Shown one piece after another: positions 31,119-39,309 of a DNA stretch of 63,442 nucleotides. Location of the stretch: the NCBI GenBank assembly GCA_900549475.1, contig UROF01000013.1, forward strand, positions 1 to 63,442. The letters run 5' to 3'. Under the pieces are notes generated by a model, which made no database searches, was not told the DNA's origin, and worked only from the letters and a program-made list of their open reading frames with translations. The stretch comes from an uncultured Eubacteriales bacterium (GTDB lineage: Bacteria; Bacillota; Clostridia; Oscillospirales; Oscillospiraceae). The position numbers and the translations under genes were made by a program. Numbering within the stretch: position 1 is the first letter of the stretch; each line of letters starts with the position of its first letter.

Positions 31119-32081
31119 TCAGGGAGATCTCTTTTTGGCCGGAGGATCGTCCGGGGGAGCGTTGCGGTACTCCTCGTTGTCGGGGGAAAGGTGGTTGGCG
31201 TCGGCCATGTAGACCAGATACTGGGAGGGGGAGAAGGAGGTGTACCGGCGAAAGACGCTGGAGAAGTAATTGCTGCTGGAGAAATTCAGCTCCATGGCCA
31301 CGTCGGTGACGCTGTGCCCCTCCAACAGCAGCCGCTTGGCCGCCTCCACCTTGTGGAAGTTGATGAAATTCCGGGGACTGGTGCCGATCTCTGTCTTGAA
31401 CTTCTGCTTGAAGCGGGATACCGACAGCAGGGCTACCTGGGCCAGCAGCTCCATAGGCAGCTCGTCCTGGATGTGAGCCAGGATGTAGTCCGTGGTACGG
31501 CCGATGTCCGGTGTGATCCGGAAGGAGGTCAGATCCGCCTGCTCCACTGCCTGCAGCAAAAAGAATCCCAGCAGCTGAGCGCCTTGGATCTTCCCCAGCT
31601 GCGTGCCGCCGCGGAAATACTGAAAGACGGAGGACATGATGGAGGCGGCCTGATCCGCCTCCATTTTTACCACCCGGGTGGGCAGATGGTACAGCCGCTC
31701 CCGCAGCAGAGCTACGGCGGGCTCTGCCATGAAAAGAAATCCGTCCGGGTGGTTCAGATCCATCTGGAACCAGTACATCTGGTGGAGGGACATGGGGGCG
31801 GAGCCGGTGTCGTGGACTTCGTCGGGCAGGGTGATGAAGAGATCCCCGCCGGAGAGAGGGTACATTCGCCCGTCTACGGAAAATCTTACATTGCCCTGTA
31901 CAACATATGTGAGTTCAAAACAGTCTTTATGGTAGTGGAGGTCCAGCGCGGAGATGGCGTGGGCGGTGCTGTGGTGGCCGATCATCCGCAGGCCGGGCAC
32001 GCCCAGCTGGTCGCTGGTCAGGATCTTGCGCTCCTTGGTATCGATGGCGGAGTCCATCCATTCAATGGGCCGCTGTCCCAT
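31119..32081 (-). CDS. AraC-family regulator with cupin sensor domain
   Basis: The 320-residue protein has an N-terminal cupin (HYHKDCFELTYVVQGNVRF, about residues 45-65, and GDLFITLPDEVHDTG) and a C-terminal double helix-turn-helix (LLAQVALLSVSRFKQKFK and VTDVAMELNFSSSNYFSSVFRRYTSFSPSQY). The ribosome site AAGGAGGG is close to the ATG. It is divergent from the UroD-UroD-UroD-ABC operon, and a perfect inverted repeat lies between them, so it probably controls that operon in response to a sugar-like ligand. Confidence 0.9.
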   Translation of the reverse strand: MGQRPIEWMDSAIDTKERKILTSDQLGVPGLRMIGHHSTAHAISALDLHYHKDCFELTYVVQGNVRFSVDGRMYPLSGGDLFITLPDEVHDTGSAPMSLHQMYWFQMDLNHPDGFLFMAEPAVALLRERLYHLPTRVVKMEADQAASIMSSVFQYFRGGTQLGKIQGAQLLGFFLLQAVEQADLTSFRITPDIGRTTDYILAHIQDELPMELLAQVALLSVSRFKQKFKTEIGTSPRNFINFHKVEAAKRLLLEGHSVTDVAMELNFSSSNYFSSVFRRYTSFSPSQYLVYMADANHLSPDNEEYRNAPPDDPPAKKRSP

Positions 32082-32113
32082 GCCTGACCCTCCTTTTGGT
32101 GAAAATCTTCGAT

Positions 32114-32149
32114 TTTGTACTGCGTCCGTTCTTGGATGCAGTACAAAAA
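32114..32149. promoter_or_regulatory. inverted repeat between AraC gene and UroD/ABC operon
   Basis: Eleven-base arms TTTTGTACTGC and GCAGTACAAAA with a 13-14 base centre (which can pair further, TCC/GGA). It may be an operator for the divergent regulator; on RNA it would form a hairpin with a T run, so early termination of the AraC transcript is the alternative. Confidence 0.5.
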
Positions 32150-32236
32150 GGAAATGGCTATGATAGCAATATAGCAGATTGAATAAAAATAATCAATATT
32201 TCTAAAAAAATTTGTGTATTAAAGGAGGGGCCGCCC

Positions 32237-33229
32237 ATGACGCCCAGAGAAAAATTTATCCAAGCCCTTCGGAGAGAACCGATTGAGGGTCACGTGCCCC
32301 ACTTTGAGCTGGTGATGTTTTTGACCATGGAGGCCATCGGTCGTATCCATCCCTGCCACCGGAACTATGAGCAGTGGTACCAGATGAGCGCCGCAGAACG
32401 GCGTCTCCACCTGGTGGATATGGCCAAGGCTTACATTGAGATAGCGGAAAAGTATGACCACAGTGCAATCTTTGTCCATCCCAATCCCGGCCCCATCGGG
32501 GAGATGCCAGACGACATTGAGTCCACCCGTGCCATCCTGGAAACCATCCGGGAGCTGTCCGGAGACAAGTACTTCCTGATGATCCACGGCGATCCCACCT
32601 ACCCCATCCCCACCGGGGACACCATGATGGAGTTCTCCACCATGATGTACGAGGAGCCGGAGAAGATCCACCAGGGTACCCAGGAGCGGGTGGCCTTTGC
32701 CAAGAAGCTCTGCGACGAGATGGCCAAGCACCCCGGCCTTCTGGATGGCTGGTGCCTGTGCTCCGACTACTGCTTCAACGTCAACCCCTTCTACAGCCGG
32801 GATATGTTCGCTGAGTTCGTGCAGCCCTATCTCAAGGAGATCCTGGACTACTACCGCGCTGCCGGTTACTACTCCATCAAGCACACCGACGGCAACGTGA
32901 TGCCCATTCTGGACATGATCGTGGACGCAGGTCCCGACGCAGTCCACTCCCTGGATCCCCAGGGCGGTGTGAGCCTGACCAAGGCCAAGGAGCTCTACGG
33001 CGACCGGGTGTGCCTCATCGGCAACGTCAACTGCGGCCTGATGCAGACGGGTACCGAGGAGCAGCTGGTGGAGGATGTCCGCCGCTCCCTCCGGGAAGGT
33101 ATGCCGGGCTACGGCTACATCTTCTCCACCTCCAACTGTGCCTTCACCGGACTTGCCCTCAGCCGTTATGAGCTGATGCACAAGGTCTGGAAGGAGGAGG
33201 GCTACTACGGTGGCCCCCTGTGCAAATGA
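32237..33229 (+). CDS. UroD-family protein 1 of operon (HTD variant)
   Basis: The 330-residue product has the UroD/MtaA superfamily fold (start TPREKFIQALRREPIEGHVPHF, typical of methyltransferase-like members). The position of the zinc ligands His-x-Cys reads His-Thr-Asp (KHTDGNVMPIL, about residue 215), and the distal ligand region reads SNCAF. Loss of the first cysteine means a classical zinc-thiolate site is unlikely. It begins with AAAGGAGG upstream and its stop overlaps the next start (ATGA). It forms an operon with two more UroD-like genes and a sugar-type ABC importer. Confidence 0.85.
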   Translation: MTPREKFIQALRREPIEGHVPHFELVMFLTMEAIGRIHPCHRNYEQWYQMSAAERRLHLVDMAKAYIEIAEKYDHSAIFVHPNPGPIGEMPDDIESTRAILETIRELSGDKYFLMIHGDPTYPIPTGDTMMEFSTMMYEEPEKIHQGTQERVAFAKKLCDEMAKHPGLLDGWCLCSDYCFNVNPFYSRDMFAEFVQPYLKEILDYYRAAGYYSIKHTDGNVMPILDMIVDAGPDAVHSLDPQGGVSLTKAKELYGDRVCLIGNVNCGLMQTGTEEQLVEDVRRSLREGMPGYGYIFSTSNCAFTGLALSRYELMHKVWKEEGYYGGPLCK

Positions 33230-34254
33230 CCGGCCGGGAGAGGGTGCTGCGGACCCTGGCCTTCCAGGGTACCGACCGCATCCCTATGGATATGTGGGTG
33301 CTGCCGGCGGCCCGGCTGCACCACGGCAAGGCCTTTGAGGACCTGTGCCGGAAGAACGCCGACAAGCTGGACATTGCCGCCTTTGTCGGTCCCTTTGACC
33401 ACGGCTTTACGCCGGAGTACTACCAGGTTGGTAAGTTCACCGATCCCTGGGGCAGCATCTGGAGCAATCTCCAGGAGGGTGTCATCGGCGAGGTAAAGGA
33501 GCCGGTGCTGGCGGACTATGACCGCCTGGCGGGCTACAAGGCGCCTACCGAGCGCTTCCTCCGGGAGTGGGCGGCGGAAAAGGAGGCCCTGGCGGGGCGG
33601 ATCGCCGAAGCCCGGGCCCAGGGGAAATTCATCCTGGGCGGCTGGATCAGCATTTTTGAGCGGCTCCAGTTCCTCCGGGGGACAGAAGATCTCTACTGTG
33701 ACATCGCCCTGGAAGAAGATGGCATGTTTGCCATGATGGACCTTGTCATGGACTTCATGCGGGTCTATCTGGACGCCTGGCTGGAAATGGATGTGGACGG
33801 CATCCCCTTCGGCGACGACTGGGGCTCCCAGCGGAGCCTGCTCATCTCACCCAATGCCTGGGTGAAATTGTTCAAGCCCCTCTACCAGGAGCTTTTTGAC
33901 CGGATCCATGCCGCCGGGAAAAAGGTGTTTTTCCACAGCGACGGCTATATCTGGGACCTCTATCCCCATTTTATCGACATGGGGGTGGACGCGGTCAACT
34001 CCCAGCTGTGGTGCATGGGAGTGAAAAAGGTGGCGGAGCAGTTCGCCGGCAAGATCACCTTCTGGGGCGAAATCAGCCGTCAGGGCATCCTGCCTCAGGG
34101 CAGCCCGGAGGAGGTAAAGGCGGCGGCCAAGGCCATGATCCGGGCCCTGCACGTCAACGGCGGCGGTTTGATCGGCCAGAGCGAGATCAACAAGGACGTG
34201 CCTCTGGCCAATGTGGAGGCCTTCTTTGAGGCCTGGAATGAGGAGAATACATAA
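33226..34254 (+). CDS. UroD-family protein 2 of operon (HSD variant)
   Basis: The 342-residue product (MTGRERVLRTLAFQGTDRIPMDMWVLP) is another UroD-superfamily member. The ligand position reads His-Ser-Asp (FFHSDGYIWDLYPHFIDMG, about residue 228) and there is no cysteine at the distal site (IGQSEINKDVP). Start is the ATG that overlaps the preceding stop; a GTG six bases earlier is in frame but unnecessary. Function unknown; family members transfer methyl groups or decarboxylate. Only two bases separate it from gene 3. Confidence 0.84.
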   Translation: MTGRERVLRTLAFQGTDRIPMDMWVLPAARLHHGKAFEDLCRKNADKLDIAAFVGPFDHGFTPEYYQVGKFTDPWGSIWSNLQEGVIGEVKEPVLADYDRLAGYKAPTERFLREWAAEKEALAGRIAEARAQGKFILGGWISIFERLQFLRGTEDLYCDIALEEDGMFAMMDLVMDFMRVYLDAWLEMDVDGIPFGDDWGSQRSLLISPNAWVKLFKPLYQELFDRIHAAGKKVFFHSDGYIWDLYPHFIDMGVDAVNSQLWCMGVKKVAEQFAGKITFWGEISRQGILPQGSPEEVKAAAKAMIRALHVNGGGLIGQSEINKDVPLANVEAFFEAWNEENT

Positions 34255-34256
34255 CG

Positions 34257-35309
34257 ATGCAGTTTCAACCTGATTATACCAATGTAGTAAAGGCGGCCCG
34301 CAACATTGAGGTGAAGCGGTTCCCGCTGTATGAGCACAAGATCGACCCCAAGGTCATGGAGCGGGTCACCGGCAAGCAGTTTGCCGACCTGTATAACGGC
34401 GATGACCGGGACCTGGATGAGTTTTTCCGCAACTACTGCGGCTTTTACCGGGATATGGGTTACGACACCGTGTCCTTTGAGGAGCTCATCGGGCCGGCTA
34501 TGCCGGGCAGCGGCGCCCTGGGCGAGCATGTGAAGGGTGTTATCCAGGATCGGGACGACTTTGAGAAGTATCCCTGGGACGGGATCTGCGACACCTATTT
34601 CAATATGTACAGCCGGGCATTCCAGGCTCTGCGGCGGAACATGCCCGAGGGGATGAAGGCCATCGGCGGTGTAGGCTACGGTATTTTCGAGTGCGTACAG
34701 GACCTGGTGGGCTACGAGGATCTGTGCTATATCCGGGCCGACGATGAGGACCTGTACCGGGATCTGTTTTATAAGATCGGCTGGAGTAACCTCAGGATCT
34801 GGAAGCGGTTCCTCCAGGAGTTCGGAGATATCTACTGTGTCTGCCGCTTCGGCGACGACCTGGGCTTCAAGTCCACCACGCTGCTGCCTCCCGACGATAT
34901 CCGGGAGCTGGTGATCCCCCAGTACAAGCCCATTATCCAGGCGGTCCACGATGCGGGAAAACCCTTCCTGCTCCACTCCTGCGGCAAGATCTTCGACGTC
35001 ATGGAGGACATCATTGCTGCCGGCATCGACGCTAAGCACTCCAATGAGGACCAGATCGCCCCCTTCCCCTACTGGGTGGAGCGCTATGGCGACCGCATCG
35101 GCAACTTCGGCGGTATCGACACCGACGCTGTGTGCCAGCTGGATGCCGACGCCATGTACGATTATATCGCCGATGTGGTGAGTAAGTCTGTGGGCCACGG
35201 TGGCTTTGCCTTTGGCTCCGGCAACTCCATCCCCGACTATGTGCCCACAGAGGGGTATCTGGCAATGAACCGTGCCGTGCGCCGCATCCGTGGTGACTAC
35301 CACGAATAA
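34257..35309 (+). CDS. UroD-family protein 3 of operon (HSC variant)
   Basis: The 350-residue product keeps His-Ser-Cys (LLHSCGKIFDVMEDIIAAGIDAKHSNED, about residue 241) but has GSGNSIPDY where MtaA has its last cysteine ligand. The N terminus lacks the usual start motif and begins MQFQPDYTNVVKAARN. It is separated by 74 bases from the binding-protein gene, without a terminator. Together the three UroD genes show three different ligand patterns, suggesting distinct tasks rather than redundancy. Confidence 0.84.
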   Translation: MQFQPDYTNVVKAARNIEVKRFPLYEHKIDPKVMERVTGKQFADLYNGDDRDLDEFFRNYCGFYRDMGYDTVSFEELIGPAMPGSGALGEHVKGVIQDRDDFEKYPWDGICDTYFNMYSRAFQALRRNMPEGMKAIGGVGYGIFECVQDLVGYEDLCYIRADDEDLYRDLFYKIGWSNLRIWKRFLQEFGDIYCVCRFGDDLGFKSTTLLPPDDIRELVIPQYKPIIQAVHDAGKPFLLHSCGKIFDVMEDIIAAGIDAKHSNEDQIAPFPYWVERYGDRIGNFGGIDTDAVCQLDADAMYDYIADVVSKSVGHGGFAFGSGNSIPDYVPTEGYLAMNRAVRRIRGDYHE

Positions 35310-35383
35310 AACCGGTCCATCCGGCAGATGACGATGTCTCTGCCGCTGGCATATAAGAAAATCGATTTCGGAGGTAACAAGTA

Positions 35384-36460
35384 ATGAAAAAGCTGAACAA
35401 AGTCCTTGCTCTTGCGCTTGCCCTTATGATGATGTTGAGTATCGCTGCTTGCTCCGGCGGCAATAGCGGCAACGACACCGCTGATAATACCGCCAACAAC
35501 ACCAGCAATAATACCGCCGACAATACGGGTGACACCGGTGATACCGATAGCGGCAAGAAGGTGATCGCCGGCATGGTCTTCCAGGAGGACCAGTTCTTTA
35601 AGCTCCTGTCCGCCGGCTATCAGGCTGCCGCTGATGATCTGGGCTATGAGATCCAGATGACCAACACCAACAACGACCAGAGCAAGGAGACCGAGGCTCT
35701 GAACACCTATGTGGCTCAGGGTGTGGCCGGTGTGGCTATCTCCCCCCTGAACACCCAGGTTTCTCCTGCCGCCATTGAGGATGCTCACAACAACGGCCTG
35801 GAGATCGCCATCTGCAACGCCGCCATCGACGCCTTCCCCTATGCCGTTGCTTCCTACTCTGCTGATAACTACGCTTTCTGCAAGCAGACCGGTGAGGCCG
35901 CTGTAAAGTTCATCCAGGAGAACTATGCCGCTGATGAGACCGTGAAGATCGGCGTGGTGCAGTTCAAGACCCAGATCCCCGAGCAGTCCGCTGACCGTGT
36001 CAACGGTTTCTTTGCTGCTCTGGACGAGGCTGGTATCAAGTATGAGATCGTTGCTGACCAGGATGCTTGGCTCCAGGATATGGCCGTTTCCAAGGCTGGC
36101 GATATGATCAGCGCCAACCCCGATCTGGACATCATCTACGCTGCTAACGACGGTGGTACCGTGGGTTCCGTCATGGCCGTTGAGAACGCTGGCAAGGCCG
36201 GTGAGATCTTCGTGTTCGGTACCGATGGTTCCGAGCAGATCGTTGACCTGCTGAAGTCTGACAACAACATCCTGCAGGCTGTTACCGCTCAGGACGCTTT
36301 CCAGATCGGCTACTCCACCGTGGAGGCCCTGATCAACTCCCTGGAGGGCAATGAGGTCGAGGGCGCCGGCCAGACCAACATCATCCCCGGTATCCCCCTG
36401 GTCCGCGGTGAGACCGAGGCTCTGGACAGCTACCTGGCTGACCTGCAGAGCATGATGTAA
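35384..36460 (+). CDS. ribose-type ABC transporter substrate-binding lipoprotein
   Basis: The 358-residue product has a signal peptide with lipobox IAAC (Cys23), an Asn/Thr/Asp linker of about 35 residues, and a type I periplasmic-binding domain of the RbsB/LacI-sensor class (AGMVFQEDQFFKLLSAGYQAAA, GVAGVAISPLN, DIIYAANDGGTVGSVMA, FVFGTDGSEQ). Such proteins bind pentoses, hexoses, inositol or autoinducer-2. It has GGAGG before ATG. Three GC hairpins separate it from the ATPase gene. Confidence 0.92.
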   Translation: MKKLNKVLALALALMMMLSIAACSGGNSGNDTADNTANNTSNNTADNTGDTGDTDSGKKVIAGMVFQEDQFFKLLSAGYQAAADDLGYEIQMTNTNNDQSKETEALNTYVAQGVAGVAISPLNTQVSPAAIEDAHNNGLEIAICNAAIDAFPYAVASYSADNYAFCKQTGEAAVKFIQENYAADETVKIGVVQFKTQIPEQSADRVNGFFAALDEAGIKYEIVADQDAWLQDMAVSKAGDMISANPDLDIIYAANDGGTVGSVMAVENAGKAGEIFVFGTDGSEQIVDLLKSDNNILQAVTAQDAFQIGYSTVEALINSLEGNEVEGAGQTNIIPGIPLVRGETEALDSYLADLQSMM

Positions 36461-36495
36461 CACAGCGTACGCCTCTGCGTACATAATTGGGGAAA

Positions 36496-36591
36496 GCCCG
36501 CCGCCTTCCGGGGCGGCGGGCCCCCTCCTGTCGGACAGACAGGCCGACAGGGGAAAATCGCGGAATCTGCCGCCGTGGCCATTCGGCGGCT
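36496..36591 (+). terminator. three consecutive GC-rich hairpins after the sugar-binding protein gene
   Basis: Hairpin 1: GCCCGCCGCC/GGCGGCGGGC (36496-36521). Hairpin 2: CCTGTCGG/CCGACAGG (36527-36551). Hairpin 3: GCCGCCG/CGGCGGC (36570-36591). None has a T tract. They probably protect the 3' end of the binding-protein message or weaken transcription into the ATPase and permease genes. Confidence 0.55.
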
Positions 36592-36671
36592 TTCCCCTTG
36601 CGGCCTGCCGCCTCAGCGCCGCCCGGTATGTTCCGGCGGGGCGCACGCCTATGAAATGGAAGGAATACCGT

Positions 36672-38162
36672 ATGAGTGTTTTGAGAACCGAGGGAATCGT
36701 AAAGGACTATCCCGGTACCCGGGCGCTGGACAATGTCAGCGTATCCTTTGAGGGCGGGAAGGTCCATGCGTTCATCGGGAAAAACGGCTCCGGCAAGTCC
36801 ACCCTTGTAAAGGTATTTTCCGGGGCCATTCAGCCCACCGCCGGCAAGTTTTTCCTGGATGATAAGGAGCTTCATTTTTCTGCCCCTACCGATGCCTTTG
36901 CTCAGGGTATCGCCACGGTGTACCAGGAACTGAGCCTGGTGCCTTACCTGACGGTGGCGGAGAACATCTATCTGGGCCGCCTGCCCAAAAAGGGCAAGGT
37001 CGTGGACTGGAAAAAGACCTATGAGATGGCGGGGGACCTGCTCAAGAAGATGAATGTGGACATCGACCCCCACGAGAAGGTGTTCCGTCTGAGCATGTGG
37101 CAGTGCCAGGTGGTGGAGATCACCAAGGCCATGAGCTTTTCTCCCAAGGTGCTGATGCTGGATGAGCCTACCAGTGCCCTGGCTCAGAATGAGACCCAGA
37201 GCCTGTTTGAGGTGGTGCGTACCCTGCGGGATCAGGGCGTGGTCGTTATCTACATCTCCCATCGGCTTCAGGAGCTGTGGGAGATCGCGGACACCGTTAC
37301 GGTCCTGCGGGACGGCAAACTCATTGGCAAGAAAGATATCAAGGACCTGGACCACAAGGGCATCATCAGCATGATGTTCGGCGACGTGGAGCTCAAGACC
37401 CGCCCCAAGGATCTGCAGGTGTCTGACGAGGTGGTCATGAAGGTGGATCACCTGACCCGCTCCGGCAAGTTTGAGGACGTGAGCTTTGAGCTGAAAAAGG
37501 GTGAGGTCCTGGGTATCGCCGGTATGCTGGGTGCCGGACGGACGGAGCTGCTGCGCTCCATCTTCGGTGTGGACGGTTATGACAGCGGCACCATTACCGT
37601 AAACGGGCAGGCTATGCCAAGACATGCCAACCCGGAGCAGATGAAGCGCCAGGGCCTGGCCCTGACACCGGAGGAGCGGAAAAATCAGGGCGTCATCCTA
37701 ATCCACTCCATCCGGGACAACCTGTGCAATGCCTGTCTGGATAAAGTATCCGACCACCATATCATCAATAAGAAGCGGCGGGAGGAGTTTGCCAGACGGC
37801 AGGTAGAGGAGCTGCAGATCAAGATCCCCGACATGATGGCCAGTGTCAGCTCCCTCTCCGGCGGCAACCAGCAGAAAGTCGTGGTGGGCAACTGGCTGAA
37901 TACCGATCCTCAGATCATGATGTATGACGAGCCCTCCCGGGGCATCGACGTCAACGCCAAACAGCAGATCTTCCAGATCATGTGGGATCAGTCCCGCAAG
38001 GGCATGTCCAGCATTTTTGTCTCCTCTGAGCTGGAGGAGCTGCTGGAGGTCTGCCACCGCATCCTGGTGATGCATATGGGCCGTATCGTTGGGGAGGTCT
38101 ACCCCGAAAACCTGACAATCGAACAGCTTTATGCCGACTGCATGGGAGGAAAGATAGAATGA
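36672..38162 (+). CDS. sugar ABC transporter ATP-binding protein (RbsA/MglA type)
   Basis: The 496-residue product has two nucleotide-binding domains, as in RbsA. Domain 1 has Walker A GKNGSGKST, Q-loop YQELSLVPYLTVAENIYLG, and Walker B VLMLDEPTSAL. Domain 2 has the degenerate P-loop GMLGAGRTELLRSIFG, signature LSGGNQQKVVVG and DEPSRGIDV. Start is ATG 36672 (AAGGAA upstream); an in-frame ATG at 36651 would add seven residues. It overlaps the permease start by four bases. Confidence 0.93.
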   Translation: MSVLRTEGIVKDYPGTRALDNVSVSFEGGKVHAFIGKNGSGKSTLVKVFSGAIQPTAGKFFLDDKELHFSAPTDAFAQGIATVYQELSLVPYLTVAENIYLGRLPKKGKVVDWKKTYEMAGDLLKKMNVDIDPHEKVFRLSMWQCQVVEITKAMSFSPKVLMLDEPTSALAQNETQSLFEVVRTLRDQGVVVIYISHRLQELWEIADTVTVLRDGKLIGKKDIKDLDHKGIISMMFGDVELKTRPKDLQVSDEVVMKVDHLTRSGKFEDVSFELKKGEVLGIAGMLGAGRTELLRSIFGVDGYDSGTITVNGQAMPRHANPEQMKRQGLALTPEERKNQGVILIHSIRDNLCNACLDKVSDHHIINKKRREEFARRQVEELQIKIPDMMASVSSLSGGNQQKVVVGNWLNTDPQIMMYDEPSRGIDVNAKQQIFQIMWDQSRKGMSSIFVSSELEELLEVCHRILVMHMGRIVGEVYPENLTIEQLYADCMGGKIE

Positions 38163-39172
38163 GCGGAAAGTCCGTCAAGATGCCAGAAATGAGCCTGTTC
38201 TCCAAGAAAAAGACCAATAATTTCCTGCTGGACCACATGATCGAGCTGCTGCTGGTGGTCATCATCGTGCTGCTGGCAATTATGGAGCCGGCGTTTTTGA
38301 AAACCGATAATATCCTCAATGTGCTGCGCAACTCCGCCATGAAGGGCGTGATCGCCTACGGTATGTGCCTGGTGATCATCTCCGGCGAGATCGACCTGTC
38401 CGTTGGCTCCCAGGTAGCCCTCAGCGCCGTTATCGTGGCGTGGGTGGCCAAGCACCTCAATGATGCAGGCATCATGCCCCTGGCCGCCGGCGCAGTGGTG
38501 GGCCTGCTGGCCGCTGTCCTGGTGGGCTTGCTCATTGGCGCGTTCCACGCCTGGGCCCGTCACAAGTTCGGCATGCCCTCCTTCATTGTCACCCTGGCCA
38601 GCCTCAATATCCTCTATGGTCTTGCGGCGATCATCTGCGGCGGCTTCCCCATCACCGCCTGCTTCCCCGACTGGTATGTGTTCCTGGGTACAGGTCGTAT
38701 TGCCGGTATCCCGGTGCCTGCCATCATTTTCCTGCTGATGTTCTTCGTGTTCTGGTTCCTGATGGAAAAGACGGAGCTGGGCCGCAAGATCTACGCCGTG
38801 GGCGGCAACGCTGAGGCGGCCCGCCTCAACGGTATCAGCGTGTGGAAGACCCGCTTGTTCGTCATGTGTATCGTACAAGTGATGTGCGTCCTCAGCGGTG
38901 TGATGAACTCCGCTCAGGTCCGCAGCGCTACCTTCGGATTCGGCCGCGGCTGGGAGACCCAGATCATTTCCTCCGTAGTCATCGGCGGTACCAGCATGCT
39001 GGGTGGTATCGGTACTGTGTGGGGTACCCTCATCGGTGTTCTCTTCACCGGCATCATCAGCAACGGCATGACCCTGCTGAACGTCAACGAGTACATGCAG
39101 TATGTGGTCAACGGCGGCCTGATGTTCTTCGCCGTCTGGTTCAACACCTACGTCACCAAGCGCAAGGTCTGA
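38159..39172 (+). CDS. sugar ABC transporter permease (RbsC type)
   Basis: The 337-residue membrane protein has eight to ten hydrophobic helices and the RbsC/AraH blocks GMCLVIISGEIDLSVGSQVALSA, GVNAEAARLNGI-like GGNAEAARLNGISVWKTRLF (EAA loop) and GGTSMLGGIGTVWGTLIGVLF. It ends the operon and is followed by a strong terminator. The substrate is presumably a sugar or cyclitol, judging from the family. Confidence 0.93.
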   Translation: MSGKSVKMPEMSLFSKKKTNNFLLDHMIELLLVVIIVLLAIMEPAFLKTDNILNVLRNSAMKGVIAYGMCLVIISGEIDLSVGSQVALSAVIVAWVAKHLNDAGIMPLAAGAVVGLLAAVLVGLLIGAFHAWARHKFGMPSFIVTLASLNILYGLAAIICGGFPITACFPDWYVFLGTGRIAGIPVPAIIFLLMFFVFWFLMEKTELGRKIYAVGGNAEAARLNGISVWKTRLFVMCIVQVMCVLSGVMNSAQVRSATFGFGRGWETQIISSVVIGGTSMLGGIGTVWGTLIGVLFTGIISNGMTLLNVNEYMQYVVNGGLMFFAVWFNTYVTKRKV

Positions 39173-39204
39173 TAAAAAAGGACCATAGTACAGCCATAAA
39201 ATAG

Positions 39205-39250
39205 GGAGAGAGGAAACGGCCCGCAGGCCGTTTCCTCTCTCCTTGTTTTT
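39205..39250. terminator. intrinsic terminator after permease
   Basis: Seventeen-base perfect arms (core GAGAGAGGAAACGG / CCGTTTCCTCTCTC) with CGCA loop, then TTGTTTTT on the plus strand; convergent with the RACo gene. Confidence 0.92.
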
Positions 39251-39309
39251 CGCTGCCGGATGTGGAAAAAGCGGGAGGCACGGCAAAATGCTGTGCCTCC
39301 CGCTGTATG

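Noticed and set aside
32237..35309. Haem biosynthesis operon (true HemE)
   Set aside because: No other haem genes, five copies, sugar importer and corrinoid genes around, and methyltransferase-like ligand motifs.
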